A stretch of 64,000 bases of DNA. It comes from Mesorhizobium temperatum (lineage in GTDB: Bacteria; Pseudomonadota; Alphaproteobacteria; Rhizobiales; Rhizobiaceae). Position 1 is the first letter of the stretch. The number at the start of each line of letters is the position of its first letter. The position numbers and the translations under genes were made by a program. The notes beneath the pieces were generated by a model that was not told the origin of the DNA, made no database searches, and worked only from the letters and a program-made list of their open reading frames with translations. Below are positions 53,883 through 62,933 of the stretch, piece by piece. The stretch is taken from positions 1 through 64,000 of the forward strand of contig NZ_NPKJ01000073.1 in assembly GCF_002284575.1 (NCBI RefSeq), written 5' to 3'.

Positions 53883-54757
53883 TGGAAACGCTCTACGGTC
53901 TTCTCATCGCTCCGTTCGCCGATTTCGCCTTCATGCAACGGGCGCTTGCCGGGTCGCTGATGCTGTCGCTGGGCGCCTGCCCCGTCGGCGTCTTCCTGAT
54001 GCTGCGGCGCATGAGCCTTTCCGGCGACGCCATGGCCCACGCCATCCTGCCGGGTGCTGCCGCCGGTTTCCTGTTCTATGGGCTGGAGATCCTGCCGATG
54101 ACCATCGGCGGGTTGATTGCCGGCATCATCGTGGCGCTTGGCGCCGGTGCCGTCTCGCGCTTCACCATCCAGCGCGAGGACGCCTCGATGGCGGCCTTCT
54201 ACCTGATTTCGCTGGCCATCGGTGTGCTGATGGTATCGATCCGCGGCTCCAGCGTCGATCTCATGCATGTGCTGTTCGGCACCGTGCTGGCACTCAACAA
54301 TGAAGCTCTGACGCTGATCGGCGGCATCGTGCTGGTCACGCTGGTCAGCCTCGCCATCTTCTGGCGGGCGCTGGTCGCCGAATGTCTCGACCCGCTGTTC
54401 CTGCGTTCGGTCAGCCGGCTGGGCAGCCCGGTGCATTTCATCTTCCTCGGCCTCGTCGTGCTCAACCTAGTCGGCGGCTTCCAGGCACTCGGCACTTTGC
54501 TGTCGGTCGGCTTGATGATGCTGCCTGCGGCCGCCGCCCGCTTCTGGACCATGCGCGTCGAGCCGATGTGCGTGCTGGCGGTGCTGATCGGCTTTGCCTC
54601 CTGCATCGCCGGGCTGCTGTTGTCCTACCACGTGTCGCTGCCTTCCGGCCCGGCGATCATCCTGTCTGCGGGCGTCGTCTATTTTGCCTCGATCCTGTTC
54701 GGCACGCGCGGCATCCTGCGCGCCCGTATTATCCATCACCGCCACAGAACCGCCTGA
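53879..54757 (+). CDS. Zinc-type ABC transporter permease
   Basis: A 292-residue permease of the ZnuB/AztB family with about eight hydrophobic helices. FMLRRMSLSGDAMAHAILPG A-type sequence LMLRRMSLSGDAMAHAILPG is the family signature, and HVLFGTVLALNNEALTLIGG and GGFQALGTLLSVGLMMLPAA follow. It overlaps the ATPase stop (ATGATGG). Couples to the binding protein encoded next. Confidence 0.94.
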   Translation: MMETLYGLLIAPFADFAFMQRALAGSLMLSLGACPVGVFLMLRRMSLSGDAMAHAILPGAAAGFLFYGLEILPMTIGGLIAGIIVALGAGAVSRFTIQREDASMAAFYLISLAIGVLMVSIRGSSVDLMHVLFGTVLALNNEALTLIGGIVLVTLVSLAIFWRALVAECLDPLFLRSVSRLGSPVHFIFLGLVVLNLVGGFQALGTLLSVGLMMLPAAAARFWTMRVEPMCVLAVLIGFASCIAGLLLSYHVSLPSGPAIILSAGVVYFASILFGTRGILRARIIHHRHRTA

Positions 54758-54779
54758 TCCCAACAGAGGTGACCTTTCC

Positions 54780-55700
54780 ATGCTGAAATCGATCCGCACC
54801 GCCTTGGCAATGGGCGTTATAACATTAACGGCCCTTGGCGCGTCATCGGCCCTCGCGGAGCCGTTGAAAGTGGTCGCCAGCTTCACGGTCATTGCCGATT
54901 TTGCCAAAAATGTCGGCGGCGACCGGATCAATCTGACCACCATCGTCGGGCCGGACGGCGATGCCCACGTCTACGAGCCGAGTCCGGCCGACGCGGTGGC
55001 CATGGCGGGTGCGGATGTGGTGCTGGTCAACGGCCTGCATTTCGAAGGCTTTCTGCAGCGCCTGGTCGACGCCAGCGCCACCAACGCGACAATCGCCGTT
55101 CTGACCAAGGGCGTCACGCCGATCAACTTCAAACCCGAATTCGCCGATGCCGACGCCGCTGAAGGCGAAGATACCGATCCGCATGCCTTCCAGTCGGTCG
55201 CCAATGCCAAGATCTATGTGAAGAACATCGCCGACGCCTTCTGCACCGCCGACGCCGAGGGTTGCGACAGCTACAAGGCCAATGCCGCCGCATACACCGA
55301 GAAGCTCGACGCGCTCGAGGGTGACGTGCAGACGGCGATCCAGTCGATCCCGCAAGAGAAACGCGTCGTCATCACCTCGCATGACGCGTTCGGCTATTTC
55401 GAGAAGGCCTATGGCCTCACCTTCCTGGCCCCCGAAGGGGTGTCGACCGAGTCGGAGCCGTCCGCTGCGGACGTCGCCAAGCTGGTCAGCCAAGTTAAGC
55501 AGGACAAGGCGGCGGCGGTCTTCGTCGAGAACATCGCCAACGCGCGGCTGATCGAGCAGATCGCCAGCGAGACCGGGGTCAACGTGGGCGGCACGCTCTA
55601 TTCAGACGCACTGTCGCAGCCCGACGGCCCGGCCTCGACCTATATCGACCTGATGCACAACAACATCGCCCAGATCAAAGGCGCGATACTCGGAGGCTGA
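54780..55700 (+). CDS. Zinc-binding ABC transporter substrate-binding protein (AztC-like)
   Basis: A 306-residue cluster A-I binding protein with signal peptide ending TLTALGASSALA. Likely metal ligands are His in GDAHVYEPSP, His in DPHAFQSVANA, His in TSHDAFGYF and Asp in YSDALSQPDG. There is no long His-rich loop; an acidic stretch (FADADAAEGEDTDPH) stands there. Two Cys (DAFCTADAEGC) may form the disulfide seen in AztC. AGAGGTGA precedes the ATG. Zinc is favoured over manganese by the Zur-like box. Confidence 0.9.
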   Translation: MLKSIRTALAMGVITLTALGASSALAEPLKVVASFTVIADFAKNVGGDRINLTTIVGPDGDAHVYEPSPADAVAMAGADVVLVNGLHFEGFLQRLVDASATNATIAVLTKGVTPINFKPEFADADAAEGEDTDPHAFQSVANAKIYVKNIADAFCTADAEGCDSYKANAAAYTEKLDALEGDVQTAIQSIPQEKRVVITSHDAFGYFEKAYGLTFLAPEGVSTESEPSAADVAKLVSQVKQDKAAAVFVENIANARLIEQIASETGVNVGGTLYSDALSQPDGPASTYIDLMHNNIAQIKGAILGG

Positions 55701-55746
55701 GACGCCGTCCACTTGGTCGGCTTGCGCACGTGTAGGCAACAACGTG

Positions 55747-55788
55747 CTACAGCGTCCTTTGTGGATCCAAGGACGCGCGGTGCTGTAG
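55747..55788. repeat. GCGTCC-type palindromic repeat, copy 1
   Basis: CTACAGCGTCC...GGACGCGCGGTGCTGTAG forms an imperfect hairpin of about 12 paired bases, located after the binding-protein gene. A related copy lies at 62,871-62,908 beside hmgA. It may also act as a transcription stop. Confidence 0.6.
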
Positions 55789-55925
55789 TAGCCCGGCTGG
55801 ATTTCCCGCATGAGAATGTCTATCTGCGCAGCGGGATTTCTTTTTGCGCGGATTGCCGCCCAGGCCTGGGAGTGGCAAGACTCCGCCCTTGGCCAGCAGG
55901 CATCGAACATTGCGAGGACGCCATC

Positions 55926-56264
55926 ATGGAATATCGTCAGATCACCGAGGGCTACTCGGTCTCGGGTCAGATCCAGCCCGATGAGGTCGCCGCCATCAAG
56001 GCCGCCGGCTTCAAGAGCGTCATCTGCAACAGGCCGGATGACGAGCAGCCCGGCCAGCCATCAGCGGACAGCGTCAAGGCAGCGGTCGAAGCTGCCGGGC
56101 TCGCCTTCCGCTACATCCCTGTCATCAGCGGCCAGATCACGGCCGAGAATGTCGAGGACCAGGCCGAGGCGCTCGATGAACTCGAAGGTCCGATCTTCGC
56201 CTATTGCCGTTCCGGCGCGCGCTGCACCAATCTTTACGGATTGATCCAGCAGTCGAAGGGCTAA
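55926..56264 (+). CDS. TIGR01244/Blh-type phosphatase-like protein
   Basis: A 112-residue protein. GYSVSGQIQPDEVAAIKAAG and KSVICNRPDDEQPGQPSADS lead to the cysteine loop FAYCRSGARCTNLY (C-x5-R), as in dual-specificity phosphatases and the Blh sulfur-stress proteins of rhizobia. These are linked to sulfide detoxification. A sigma-70 box is not obvious. The stop overlaps that of the convergent lrp gene by four bases. Confidence 0.85.
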   Translation: MEYRQITEGYSVSGQIQPDEVAAIKAAGFKSVICNRPDDEQPGQPSADSVKAAVEAAGLAFRYIPVISGQITAENVEDQAEALDELEGPIFAYCRSGARCTNLYGLIQQSKG

Positions 56265-56728
56265 ATCGGCAGCGCCCCGGTTTCCTTCAGCGTTTCGAGC
56301 ACGATCGCCGTCTTCACATGCTGCACGGATTCGTGCGGCAGAAGCACGCCGTTGACGAATTCCGACAGCGACTTCAGGTCCGGCGTAACCACCTTCAGGA
56401 TATAGTCCATCTCGCCGGTTAGCGCGTGCGCCTCCTGCACTTCCGGCAGCCGCGCCACCAGTTCTCCGAAGCGCTGCGCATTGTCGCGGTTGTGGGTGGC
56501 CAGCGTCACCGAGATGACGTTGACCAGCGAGAAGCCGAGCTTGTCGCGGTCGAGCACCGCGCGATAACCCCTGATGTAGCCGTCCTCCTCCAGCCTCTGG
56601 CGGCGGCGCGAACATTGCGACGCCGACAGGTTCACCCGTTCCGACAAATCGTTGTTGGTCAGCCGTGCGTCCCCCTGCAATAGAGCCATTATCTTGCGGT
56701 CAAACTGGTCGATGCGCGCATCATCCAT
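56261..56728 (-). CDS. Lrp/AsnC-family regulator
   Basis: A 155-residue regulator. The N-terminal helix-turn-helix (LTNNDLSERVNLSASQCSRR RQRLEEDGYI) is followed by a RAM ligand domain (VNVISVTLATHNRDNAQRFG ... HALTGEMDYILKVVTPDLKS). It diverges from hppD by 140 bases, so control of tyrosine catabolism is likely. The start MDDARIDQFDRKIMALLQ is chosen for family length; longer upstream frames are open. Confidence 0.92.
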   Translation of the reverse strand: MDDARIDQFDRKIMALLQGDARLTNNDLSERVNLSASQCSRRRQRLEEDGYIRGYRAVLDRDKLGFSLVNVISVTLATHNRDNAQRFGELVARLPEVQEAHALTGEMDYILKVVTPDLKSLSEFVNGVLLPHESVQHVKTAIVLETLKETGALPI

Positions 56729-56805
56729 GGATTCGTCTCCATACGTGCACAGTTCGCGCATCACTCGATCATTTAAAGCGTTTGAATGCAAGCACCATGC
56801 GCCCG

Positions 56806-56828
56806 TTCCGCGCTATGATTACGCGGAA
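56806..56828. promoter_or_regulatory. Inverted repeat between lrp and hppD
   Basis: TTCCGCG (56,806-56,812) and CGCGGAA (56,822-56,828) form a 7-bp inverted repeat with a 9-base spacer, 41 bases before the hppD start. It may be the binding site of the divergent Lrp-type regulator; unproven. Confidence 0.4.
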
Positions 56829-56868
56829 TGGCCCTTTCCGGCCACAGAGCTTTTTGGAGGACAACACC

Positions 56869-57981
56869 ATGGGTCCCTTCCCGCACGACGCACCGCCCGC
56901 AAAGATCAGCAAGGCCAATCCCGCCGGCACCGACGGCTTCGAATTCGTCGAGTTCGCGCATCCCGAACCGGAAAAGCTCGCCAAGCTTTTTACCCGCATG
57001 GGCTATGTGCCGGTAGCCAAGCACCGCACCAAGGACATCACCGTCTGGCGGCAGGGCGACATCAACTATGTCGTCAATGCCGAACCCGGCTCGCATGCGA
57101 TGAAATTCGTCGACAAGCACGGCCCCTGCGCTTCCTCCATGGCCTGGCGGGTCGTCGATGCCAAGCATGCGTTCGACCATGCCGTCGCCAAGGGTGCGAC
57201 GCCCTATGAAGGCAACGATAAAACGCTCGACGTGCCGGCGATATCAGGCATCGGCGGCTCGCTGCTTTATTTCATCGAGGTCTACGGCGACAAGGGCTCG
57301 GCCTACGATGCCGAGTTCGAATGGCTTGGCGCACGCGACCCGAAGCCGGAAGGCGTCGGCTTCTATTATCTCGACCACCTCACCCACAATGTCTATCGCG
57401 GCAACATGGACAAATGGTGGGATTTCTATCGCGACCTGTTTGGCTTCAAGCAGATCCATTTCTTCGACATCGACGGCAAGATCACCGGACTGGTCAGCCG
57501 CGCCATCACTTCGCCCTGCGGCAAGATCCGCATCCCGCTGAACGAGTCCAAGGACGAGACCAGCCAGATCGCCGAATATCTGAAGAAGTATAATGGCGAA
57601 GGCATCCAGCACATCGCCGTCGGCACGGACGAGATCTACGGCGCCACCGACAGGCTGGCCGCCAACGGGCTGAAGTTCATGCCCGGCCCACCCGAAACCT
57701 ATTATGACATGTCCCATAACAGAGTGCACGGCCATGACGAGCCGATCGAGCGCATGAAAAAGCACGGCATCCTGATCGATGGCGAAGGCGTGGTTGACGG
57801 CGGCACAACCAAGATCCTGCTGCAGATCTTCTCGAAAACCGTGATCGGCCCGATCTTCTTCGAATTCATCCAGAGGAAGGGCGACGAAGGTTTTGGCGAG
57901 GGCAATTTCCGTGCGCTGTTCGAATCGATCGAGCAGGACCAGATCAAGCGTGGCGTGCTGAAGGTGCAGGCGGCGGAGTGA
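56869..57981 (+). CDS. hppD: 4-hydroxyphenylpyruvate dioxygenase
   Basis: A 370-residue vicinal-oxygen-chelate dioxygenase. Iron ligands are His in YLDHLTHNVYRG, His in IQHIAVGTDEI and Glu in FFEFIQRKGDEGFGEGNFRA. It converts 4-hydroxyphenylpyruvate to homogentisate, the substrate of HmgA encoded 5 kb away. TTGGAGG precedes the ATG by 9 bases. Intact. Confidence 0.97.
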   Translation: MGPFPHDAPPAKISKANPAGTDGFEFVEFAHPEPEKLAKLFTRMGYVPVAKHRTKDITVWRQGDINYVVNAEPGSHAMKFVDKHGPCASSMAWRVVDAKHAFDHAVAKGATPYEGNDKTLDVPAISGIGGSLLYFIEVYGDKGSAYDAEFEWLGARDPKPEGVGFYYLDHLTHNVYRGNMDKWWDFYRDLFGFKQIHFFDIDGKITGLVSRAITSPCGKIRIPLNESKDETSQIAEYLKKYNGEGIQHIAVGTDEIYGATDRLAANGLKFMPGPPETYYDMSHNRVHGHDEPIERMKKHGILIDGEGVVDGGTTKILLQIFSKTVIGPIFFEFIQRKGDEGFGEGNFRALFESIEQDQIKRGVLKVQAAE

Positions 57982-58018
57982 GGCGACCGCGCCAATAAAT
58001 TCCTTGCGGTTCGATCAA

Positions 58019-58042
58019 TTATGACCTAAATTCTGGTCATAA
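58019..58042. promoter_or_regulatory. Palindromic operator of the toxin-antitoxin pair
   Basis: TTATGACC (58,019-58,026) and GGTCATAA (58,035-58,042) are perfect 8-bp arms with an 8-base spacer, 12 bases before the antitoxin start. Antitoxins of this family repress their own operon at such palindromes. Confidence 0.7.
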
Positions 58043-58053
58043 AGGATTCAACC

Positions 58054-58278
58054 ATGAATATCTCGATCGCTGAAGCCAAAGCGAAATTGTCGGAACTTGT
58101 CAGCCGGGCGGAAGCTGGCGAAGAGATCGTGCTCACCCGGCATGGCAAGGTCGCTGCTCGCCTCGTACCGCCAGCATCGCCCGACCTCCTGCCTCGCATC
58201 GGCGCCCTAAAGGGTAAAATCCGGATCGCTGACGATTTTGACGAACTCGGTCCCGAATGGGACGAGTACGTTAAATGA
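58054..58278 (+). CDS. Phd/YefM-type antitoxin
   Basis: A 74-residue antitoxin. MNISIAEAKAKLSELVSRAE AGEEIVLTRHGKVAARLVP is the Phd/YefM DNA-binding fold, and the C-terminal KIRIADDFDELGPEWDEYVK is the toxin-binding tail. Its stop overlaps the toxin start as ATGA. It should neutralise the PIN toxin and bind the palindrome upstream. Confidence 0.92.
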   Translation: MNISIAEAKAKLSELVSRAEAGEEIVLTRHGKVAARLVPPASPDLLPRIGALKGKIRIADDFDELGPEWDEYVK

Positions 58279-58652
58279 CGATTGGCCCGTTTCTCGCCGA
58301 CACGCAAATCATCCTTTGGTCGATTGCGGACAATCCTCGTCTTCGCGAACCGCATCGTGCCATTCTAGCGTCAGATGCGGTCGTCTTTGCCAGCGCCGCC
58401 AGCGTTTGGGAGATCGCCATCAAGCGCGCTATCGGAAAGCTTGAAGCTCCCGACGATCTGGCAACGCTACTTCCGAAGATGCGCTTTCTTCCCCTCACCA
58501 TTACGTTTCAACATGCGCAAAGGGCTGGGGGCCTGCCTCATCACCACGGTGATCCATTCGACAGGCTTCTCATCGCACAGGCGCAAGTGGAGAACCTAAC
58601 CATTCTGACGGCTGACCCGCATTTCGCCCGTTACGATGTCGCCTTGGCCTGA
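58275..58652 (+). CDS. PIN-domain toxin (VapC-like)
   Basis: A 125-residue PIN ribonuclease. Acidic residues are in FLADTQIILWSI (Asp), SVWEIAIKRAIGKL (Glu), HHGDPFDRLLIAQA (Asp) and LTADPHFARYDV (Asp). The family cleaves RNA, often tRNA, when free of antitoxin. It ends in a convergent 22-base overlap with the dinB-like gene. Confidence 0.93.
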   Translation: MTIGPFLADTQIILWSIADNPRLREPHRAILASDAVVFASAASVWEIAIKRAIGKLEAPDDLATLLPKMRFLPLTITFQHAQRAGGLPHHHGDPFDRLLIAQAQVENLTILTADPHFARYDVALA

Positions 58653-59191
58653 TCGCCTAAGTCCAGCCGCTCGACCTCGGCTTTCCTGAGTTTCAGATCA
58701 TAGTCGAGGAAGAACTCGTCGAGCTGCGGCGGCTTGACCGAGGTGCCGGACAGCATGGCGTGCACCTGCCCGCGATGATGGATGTCATGGATGAAAAGGT
58801 GGGCGAGCAGATCGCCGATGCGCTCCGGTATTTTTCCGTCCTCGCGCCGGTCGGTGACGACGCGGCGATCGAGATCGTCGGCCGACAGGCGGTCGCAAAA
58901 GGCGATCAGCCGCCGGTCGGCCGCGACCTGGGCGGCAAACAGCGCTGATGGTTCATCGAACGGCACGAAATCGTCATGGGCCGCGGCGCCAACGCCGCCC
59001 TGCTCGAGAAAATCGAGATAGAGATGATCGACAGCCAGGATGTGATTGAGCGTTGCCTTGATCGAGGGAAAGAAGCTGGTTCGCTCGGCTTCGAATTCAC
59101 CAGGCTTAAGCTCCAGCACGGCGCGATAGAGCCGGTCGTTCGACCAAAGATTGTTGCGCGCCATGCGGCGATTATGGTCCAGCAAGTCCAC
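58631..59191 (-). CDS. DinB-superfamily protein
   Basis: A protein of about 186 residues. WSNDRLYRAVLELKPGEFEA, then the metal His residues in LNHILAVDHLYLDFLEQGG and HLFIHDIHHRGQVHAML, identify the DinB/YfiT four-helix fold. Members are metal-binding, possibly thiol-transferases. The GTG at 59,191 (VDLLDHNRRMARNN) fits the family; 59,221 and 59,164 are alternatives. Confidence 0.88.
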   Translation of the reverse strand: MDLLDHNRRMARNNLWSNDRLYRAVLELKPGEFEAERTSFFPSIKATLNHILAVDHLYLDFLEQGGVGAAAHDDFVPFDEPSALFAAQVAADRRLIAFCDRLSADDLDRRVVTDRREDGKIPERIGDLLAHLFIHDIHHRGQVHAMLSGTSVKPPQLDEFFLDYDLKLRKAEVERLDLGDQAKATS

Positions 59192-59489
59192 GTGACATAC
59201 TCGCCCAACCAGCCCAGGCAATCAAGTTCACAGCAATACCGATAGCACCTATGGCTAGCAGACGAGCGATCATGCCACACCGCAGCGCTTGCGTTTCAAC
59301 ATCGCTTGCAACGTCCCGGTTCAAAGCGACGTAAATAAGCTTCGCCCGACGCGCAACGCTGCTGAAGTTGCGGAGTCTTTCAGATCGGTCCTCAACCTGA
59401 TGGCAAAATCGGATTGCCGAAATTAGAAGCCAGGCAGTAGCGATGCCACAAATTCCCACAAACCAGAGATAAGTAGCAGTGTACGGCAT
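59172..59489 (-). CDS. Two-helix membrane protein
   Basis: A 105-residue protein with helices YLWFVGICGIATAWLLISAI (about 7-26) and MIARLLAIGAIGIAVNLIAW (about 72-92) and a cytoplasmic-type basic loop between. No family is recognised. It overlaps the start of the dinB-like gene and may be co-transcribed with it. Confidence 0.6.
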   Translation of the reverse strand: MPYTATYLWFVGICGIATAWLLISAIRFCHQVEDRSERLRNFSSVARRAKLIYVALNRDVASDVETQALRCGMIARLLAIGAIGIAVNLIAWAGWASMSRGLAGP

Positions 59490-59536
59490 CCTGATCCTGC
59501 CAGCGCTTCGGAACGACCGCTAGATATAGGATTGCT

Positions 59537-60550
59537 TCAAATTGCGTAGTTCTCGACCTTCTGCTCAATCGCACCAAAAATCGAATGTCCGGTCCTGTCC
59601 TTCATCTCGATGCGCACAGTGTCGCCAAGGCGCAGGAATGGCGTTGTGGGTTCACCAGCCTCGATGGTCTCGATCATGCGCAACTCGGCAATGCAGGAAT
59701 AGCCGGCGCCGCCCGCCGAGATAGGCTTGCCCGGGCCATCGTCGAGCTTGTTGGAGACCGTCCCCGAACCGATGATCGTGCCGGCCGCCAGCGGCCGGGT
59801 TTTTGCGGCATGCGCGATCAGCGCCGGAAAATCGAAGGTCATGTCCACGCCGGCGTTAGCCCGGCCGAATGGCTTGCCGTTGAGGTCGACCAGCAGCGGC
59901 AGGCTGACCTTGCCGCCATCCCAGGCATCGCCGAGTTCATCCGGCGTTACCGCGACCGGCGAAAAGGCCGAGGACGGTTTCGACTGGAAGAAGCCAAAAC
60001 CCTTGGCAAGCTCTGGCGCGGTAAGGGAACGCAGCGTGACGTCATTGACCAGCATGACCAGCCGGATCGCGGCCCGCGTCTCATCTAGGCTTGCTCCCAT
60101 CGGGACATCATCGACAATGACGGCGACCTCCCCTTCCATGTCTATGCCGAAAGCCTCGTCGGCCGCCCGGATCGGATCACGTGGCGCGATGAAACTGTCC
60201 GAACCACCCTGATAAATCAGCGGATCGGTCCAGAAGCTTGCCGGCATCTCGGCGCCGCGCGCCTTCCGCACCAGTTCGACATGGTTCACATAGGCCGAGC
60301 CATCCGCCCATTGATAGGCGCGCGGCAACGGCGAATGGGCGTTATGCTCATGAAAGCGCGCTGACGGCACCGCATTGTTCTCCAGCGATTCCGTCATGGC
60401 GGCGAGATGCGGCGCTATCCGGCTCCAGTCGTCGAGCGCCGCCTGCAGCGTCGGCACCAGAAACGAGGCATCGGTGAACCGCGTCAGGTCGCGCGAGACG
60501 ACGACCAACTTTCCGTCGCGCGTCCCGTCCTTCAATGTAGCAAGCTTCAT
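59537..60550 (-). CDS. Fumarylacetoacetate hydrolase-family protein
   Basis: A 337-residue FAH enzyme. FGIDMEGEVAVIVDDVPMGA and FFQSKPSSAFSPVAVTPDEL are FAH blocks; AGTIIGSGTVSN ends the metal-binding core (Asp, Glu and Glu ligands). It cleaves fumarylacetoacetate to fumarate and acetoacetate, the last tyrosine step. Third in the operon after hmgA and the MBL-fold gene. Maleylacetoacetate isomerase is not in the window. Confidence 0.92.
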   Translation of the reverse strand: MKLATLKDGTRDGKLVVVSRDLTRFTDASFLVPTLQAALDDWSRIAPHLAAMTESLENNAVPSARFHEHNAHSPLPRAYQWADGSAYVNHVELVRKARGAEMPASFWTDPLIYQGGSDSFIAPRDPIRAADEAFGIDMEGEVAVIVDDVPMGASLDETRAAIRLVMLVNDVTLRSLTAPELAKGFGFFQSKPSSAFSPVAVTPDELGDAWDGGKVSLPLLVDLNGKPFGRANAGVDMTFDFPALIAHAAKTRPLAAGTIIGSGTVSNKLDDGPGKPISAGGAGYSCIAELRMIETIEAGEPTTPFLRLGDTVRIEMKDRTGHSIFGAIEQKVENYAI

Positions 60551-60598
60551 GTGGTTTCCTCTCCTGATGCGGCTTTGTTGCCGCTTTGAATTTTTGTT

Positions 60599-61534
60599 TT
60601 ACGCACGATCTCTTCCGAAAACTGGTTCCCATTTTTCGCTAACGCGGTCCTTCGGTTCGGGATCATCCTCCAGCCCCACAACAAGGCCGTCGCGAGCGAT
60701 CGTCAAGTCACCGGCCCATGTTTTCCTGACGGCGGCAATCCAGTCGGCCTCGCCGATCTCGGGATCGTCGGCCGGGATGAGGTGGTTGAGCACCAGTCGC
60801 CCGACCCCGGCGTCGGTGGCAATGCGACCCGCCTCCCCGGCGAAACTGTGGCTGGCGAGCAGATGTTCTCTGAGCCGCGCGCCGTTGCCGGTTTTCGCAA
60901 CGAGTCGCTCGATGCCTTCTTCCAGCATGGCTTCATGGATGAGGATGTCGGCGCCTTTGGCAAAATCGGCCAATGGCGGAAAGAATGCCGTATCGGCGGA
61001 GAACACGACGCATTGTCCGGCATGCTCGAAGCGCAGCGCAAAGCAGTCGGTCACCGGCGGATGGTCGACGCGCAGCGCTGAAACCTTCAGGCCGCGCTCC
61101 TCCATCACCCGGCCTTGGCCGAATTCGATGATCGAAACCATGTCGAGAATATCCGGCCGGCCTTCGTCGGCGATGCGTATCTCGATGTCGAATTCCATCG
61201 CCTGGCAAAAGCGCTGCCAGTAATGGCCAGTGCCGGGCGGGCCGAACACAGTGACCGGTGTCGCCAGACCCGCCGTCCATGCTGTGTGGATCAGCGGACC
61301 GAGTTCCAGCACATGGTCGGAATGCAGATGGGTGATGAAGACCAGGTCGAGCGCCTTCAGGCTGATGCCGGCGTCGGCCAGCCCGCGCGTCACGCCAAGC
61401 CCGCAATCGACGACGATGTTGCGGCCGCCGATCTCCAGCAGCGACGAACTTGGCCACGGCCCGCTCGGCCGGAGCGCCGGGCCGCCCTTCGAGCCCAGCA
61501 GCACCAGCCGATCCCGCGTAGGATCAGCGCTCAA
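60599..61534 (-). CDS. MBL-fold (RNase Z-like) metallo-hydrolase
   Basis: A 311-residue metallo-beta-lactamase-fold protein. VFITHLHSDHVLELGPLIHT gives H-x-H-x-D-H, VFSADTAFFPP another ligand, and HSFAGEAGRIATDAGVGRLV the later His, as in RNase Z-type hydrolases. The stop of its neighbour overlaps as ATGA with hmgA. Its role within a tyrosine operon is unclear. Confidence 0.85.
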   Translation of the reverse strand: MSADPTRDRLVLLGSKGGPALRPSGPWPSSSLLEIGGRNIVVDCGLGVTRGLADAGISLKALDLVFITHLHSDHVLELGPLIHTAWTAGLATPVTVFGPPGTGHYWQRFCQAMEFDIEIRIADEGRPDILDMVSIIEFGQGRVMEERGLKVSALRVDHPPVTDCFALRFEHAGQCVVFSADTAFFPPLADFAKGADILIHEAMLEEGIERLVAKTGNGARLREHLLASHSFAGEAGRIATDAGVGRLVLNHLIPADDPEIGEADWIAAVRKTWAGDLTIARDGLVVGLEDDPEPKDRVSEKWEPVFGRDRA

Positions 61535-62844
61535 GACCAGTCGCCCTCGGGCGTGCCGTTGAAGCGCTTCTTCAGATCGGCCCAGCAGTCGATGTAATTC
61601 TCCTGCCGGGTTTCAACTTCGGCGGCGTAGCGGGTCAGCATCTGCGGGAATCGCGTCTCGAACATGAAGGCCATGGTGTTGTCGAGCTTGACTGGTTTCA
61701 GCTCGGCGCGCGAGGCCTTTTCGAAGCCAGACGCGTCAGGCCCGTGGGCCAGCATCAGATTGTGCAGGCTGATGCCGCCCGGAATGAAGCCCTCCTCCTT
61801 GGCGTCGTATTGGCCATGGATCAGGCCCATGAACTCGCTCATGATGTTGCGGTGGTACCAGGGCGGACGGAACGTGTTTTCGGCCACCAGCCAGCGCGGC
61901 GGGAAGATGACGAAGTCGATGTTGGCGGTGCCCTCCTCGCCGCTCGGCGCGGTCAGCACCGTGAAGATCGACGGATCGGGATGGTCGAACAGGATCGCGC
62001 CAACCGGCGAAAACGTCGCGAGATCATATTTATAGGGCGAATAATTGCCGTGCCACGCCACCACGTCCAGCGGCGAATGATCGAGTTCGGCGACATGAAA
62101 CTGGCCGCACCATTTCACGATCAGCCGGCACGGCGTCTCCTTGTCCTCGAACCAGGCGCAAGGCGTCTTGAAATCGCGCGGATTGGCCAGGCAATTGGCG
62201 CCGATCGGGCCACGATCCGGCAGCGTCAGCTTGGCGCCGTAATTCTCGCAGACATAGCCGCGCACTGTTTCATCGACCAGTTCGACCTTGAACACGAGGC
62301 CGCGCGGCAGCACCGCGATCTCGCCGGGTCGCAATTCGATGACGCCCATTTCGGTAACGAAGCGCAGCGCCCCCACCTGCGGCACGACCAGCAACTCGCC
62401 GTCGGCGTTGAAGAAATGGTCGTCGACCATCGAGCGGTTGGCGACATAGACATGCGCCGCCATGCCGGTCTGGCCAAGCACGTCGCCGGCGGTGGTGATC
62501 GAGCGCATGCCGGCAATGAAGTCGGTCGGCTCCTTCGGCATCGGCACCGGCTTCCAGCGATATTGGCCGAGCGCCAGTTCGTGATCGCCGATATTCGGCG
62601 CGCTCTTCCACAGCGGATAGGTCGCCGCCTTGAAGCGGCCGGTGTGCCTGACGCTCGGCCTGATGCGATAGAGCCAGGAACGCTCGTTGGTGCCGCGCGG
62701 CGCGGTGAAGGGCGAACCCGAAAGCTGCTCGGCATAGAGACCGTAGGCCGGCCGCTGCGGCGAATTCCGCCCTTGCGGCAGCGAACCGGGCAAGGTTTCA
62801 GTTTCGAAGTCGTTGCCGAACCCCGGCATGTAGGAAAAGGCCAT
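61531..62844 (-). CDS. hmgA: Homogentisate 1,2-dioxygenase
   Basis: A 437-residue cupin dioxygenase. MSEFMGLIHGQYDAKEEGFI and PGGISLHNLMLAHGPDASGF contain the Fe ligands (His, Glu, His); YAEQLSGSPFTAPRGTNERS is the N-terminal signature. It opens the homogentisate ring to give maleylacetoacetate. First gene of the leftward operon, divergent from the MarR gene. Confidence 0.97.
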   Translation of the reverse strand: MAFSYMPGFGNDFETETLPGSLPQGRNSPQRPAYGLYAEQLSGSPFTAPRGTNERSWLYRIRPSVRHTGRFKAATYPLWKSAPNIGDHELALGQYRWKPVPMPKEPTDFIAGMRSITTAGDVLGQTGMAAHVYVANRSMVDDHFFNADGELLVVPQVGALRFVTEMGVIELRPGEIAVLPRGLVFKVELVDETVRGYVCENYGAKLTLPDRGPIGANCLANPRDFKTPCAWFEDKETPCRLIVKWCGQFHVAELDHSPLDVVAWHGNYSPYKYDLATFSPVGAILFDHPDPSIFTVLTAPSGEEGTANIDFVIFPPRWLVAENTFRPPWYHRNIMSEFMGLIHGQYDAKEEGFIPGGISLHNLMLAHGPDASGFEKASRAELKPVKLDNTMAFMFETRFPQMLTRYAAEVETRQENYIDCWADLKKRFNGTPEGDWS

Positions 62845-62870
62845 GATTTCCTCCCGGATTCACACTGCCA

Positions 62871-62908
62871 GAGCGTCTTTTGTGCGCCCACGAGGACGCG
62901 CGGCGCTC
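62871..62908. repeat. GCGTCC-type palindromic repeat, copy 2
   Basis: GAGCGTCTTTTGTGCGCCCA then CGAGGACGCGCGGCGCTC, related to the copy at 55,747-55,788. Ends GAGCG/CGCTC pair. It lies just upstream of hmgA, so it might also influence the promoter. Confidence 0.55.
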
Positions 62909-62933
62909 CGGAATTGACCAAACTGGTTTCATT

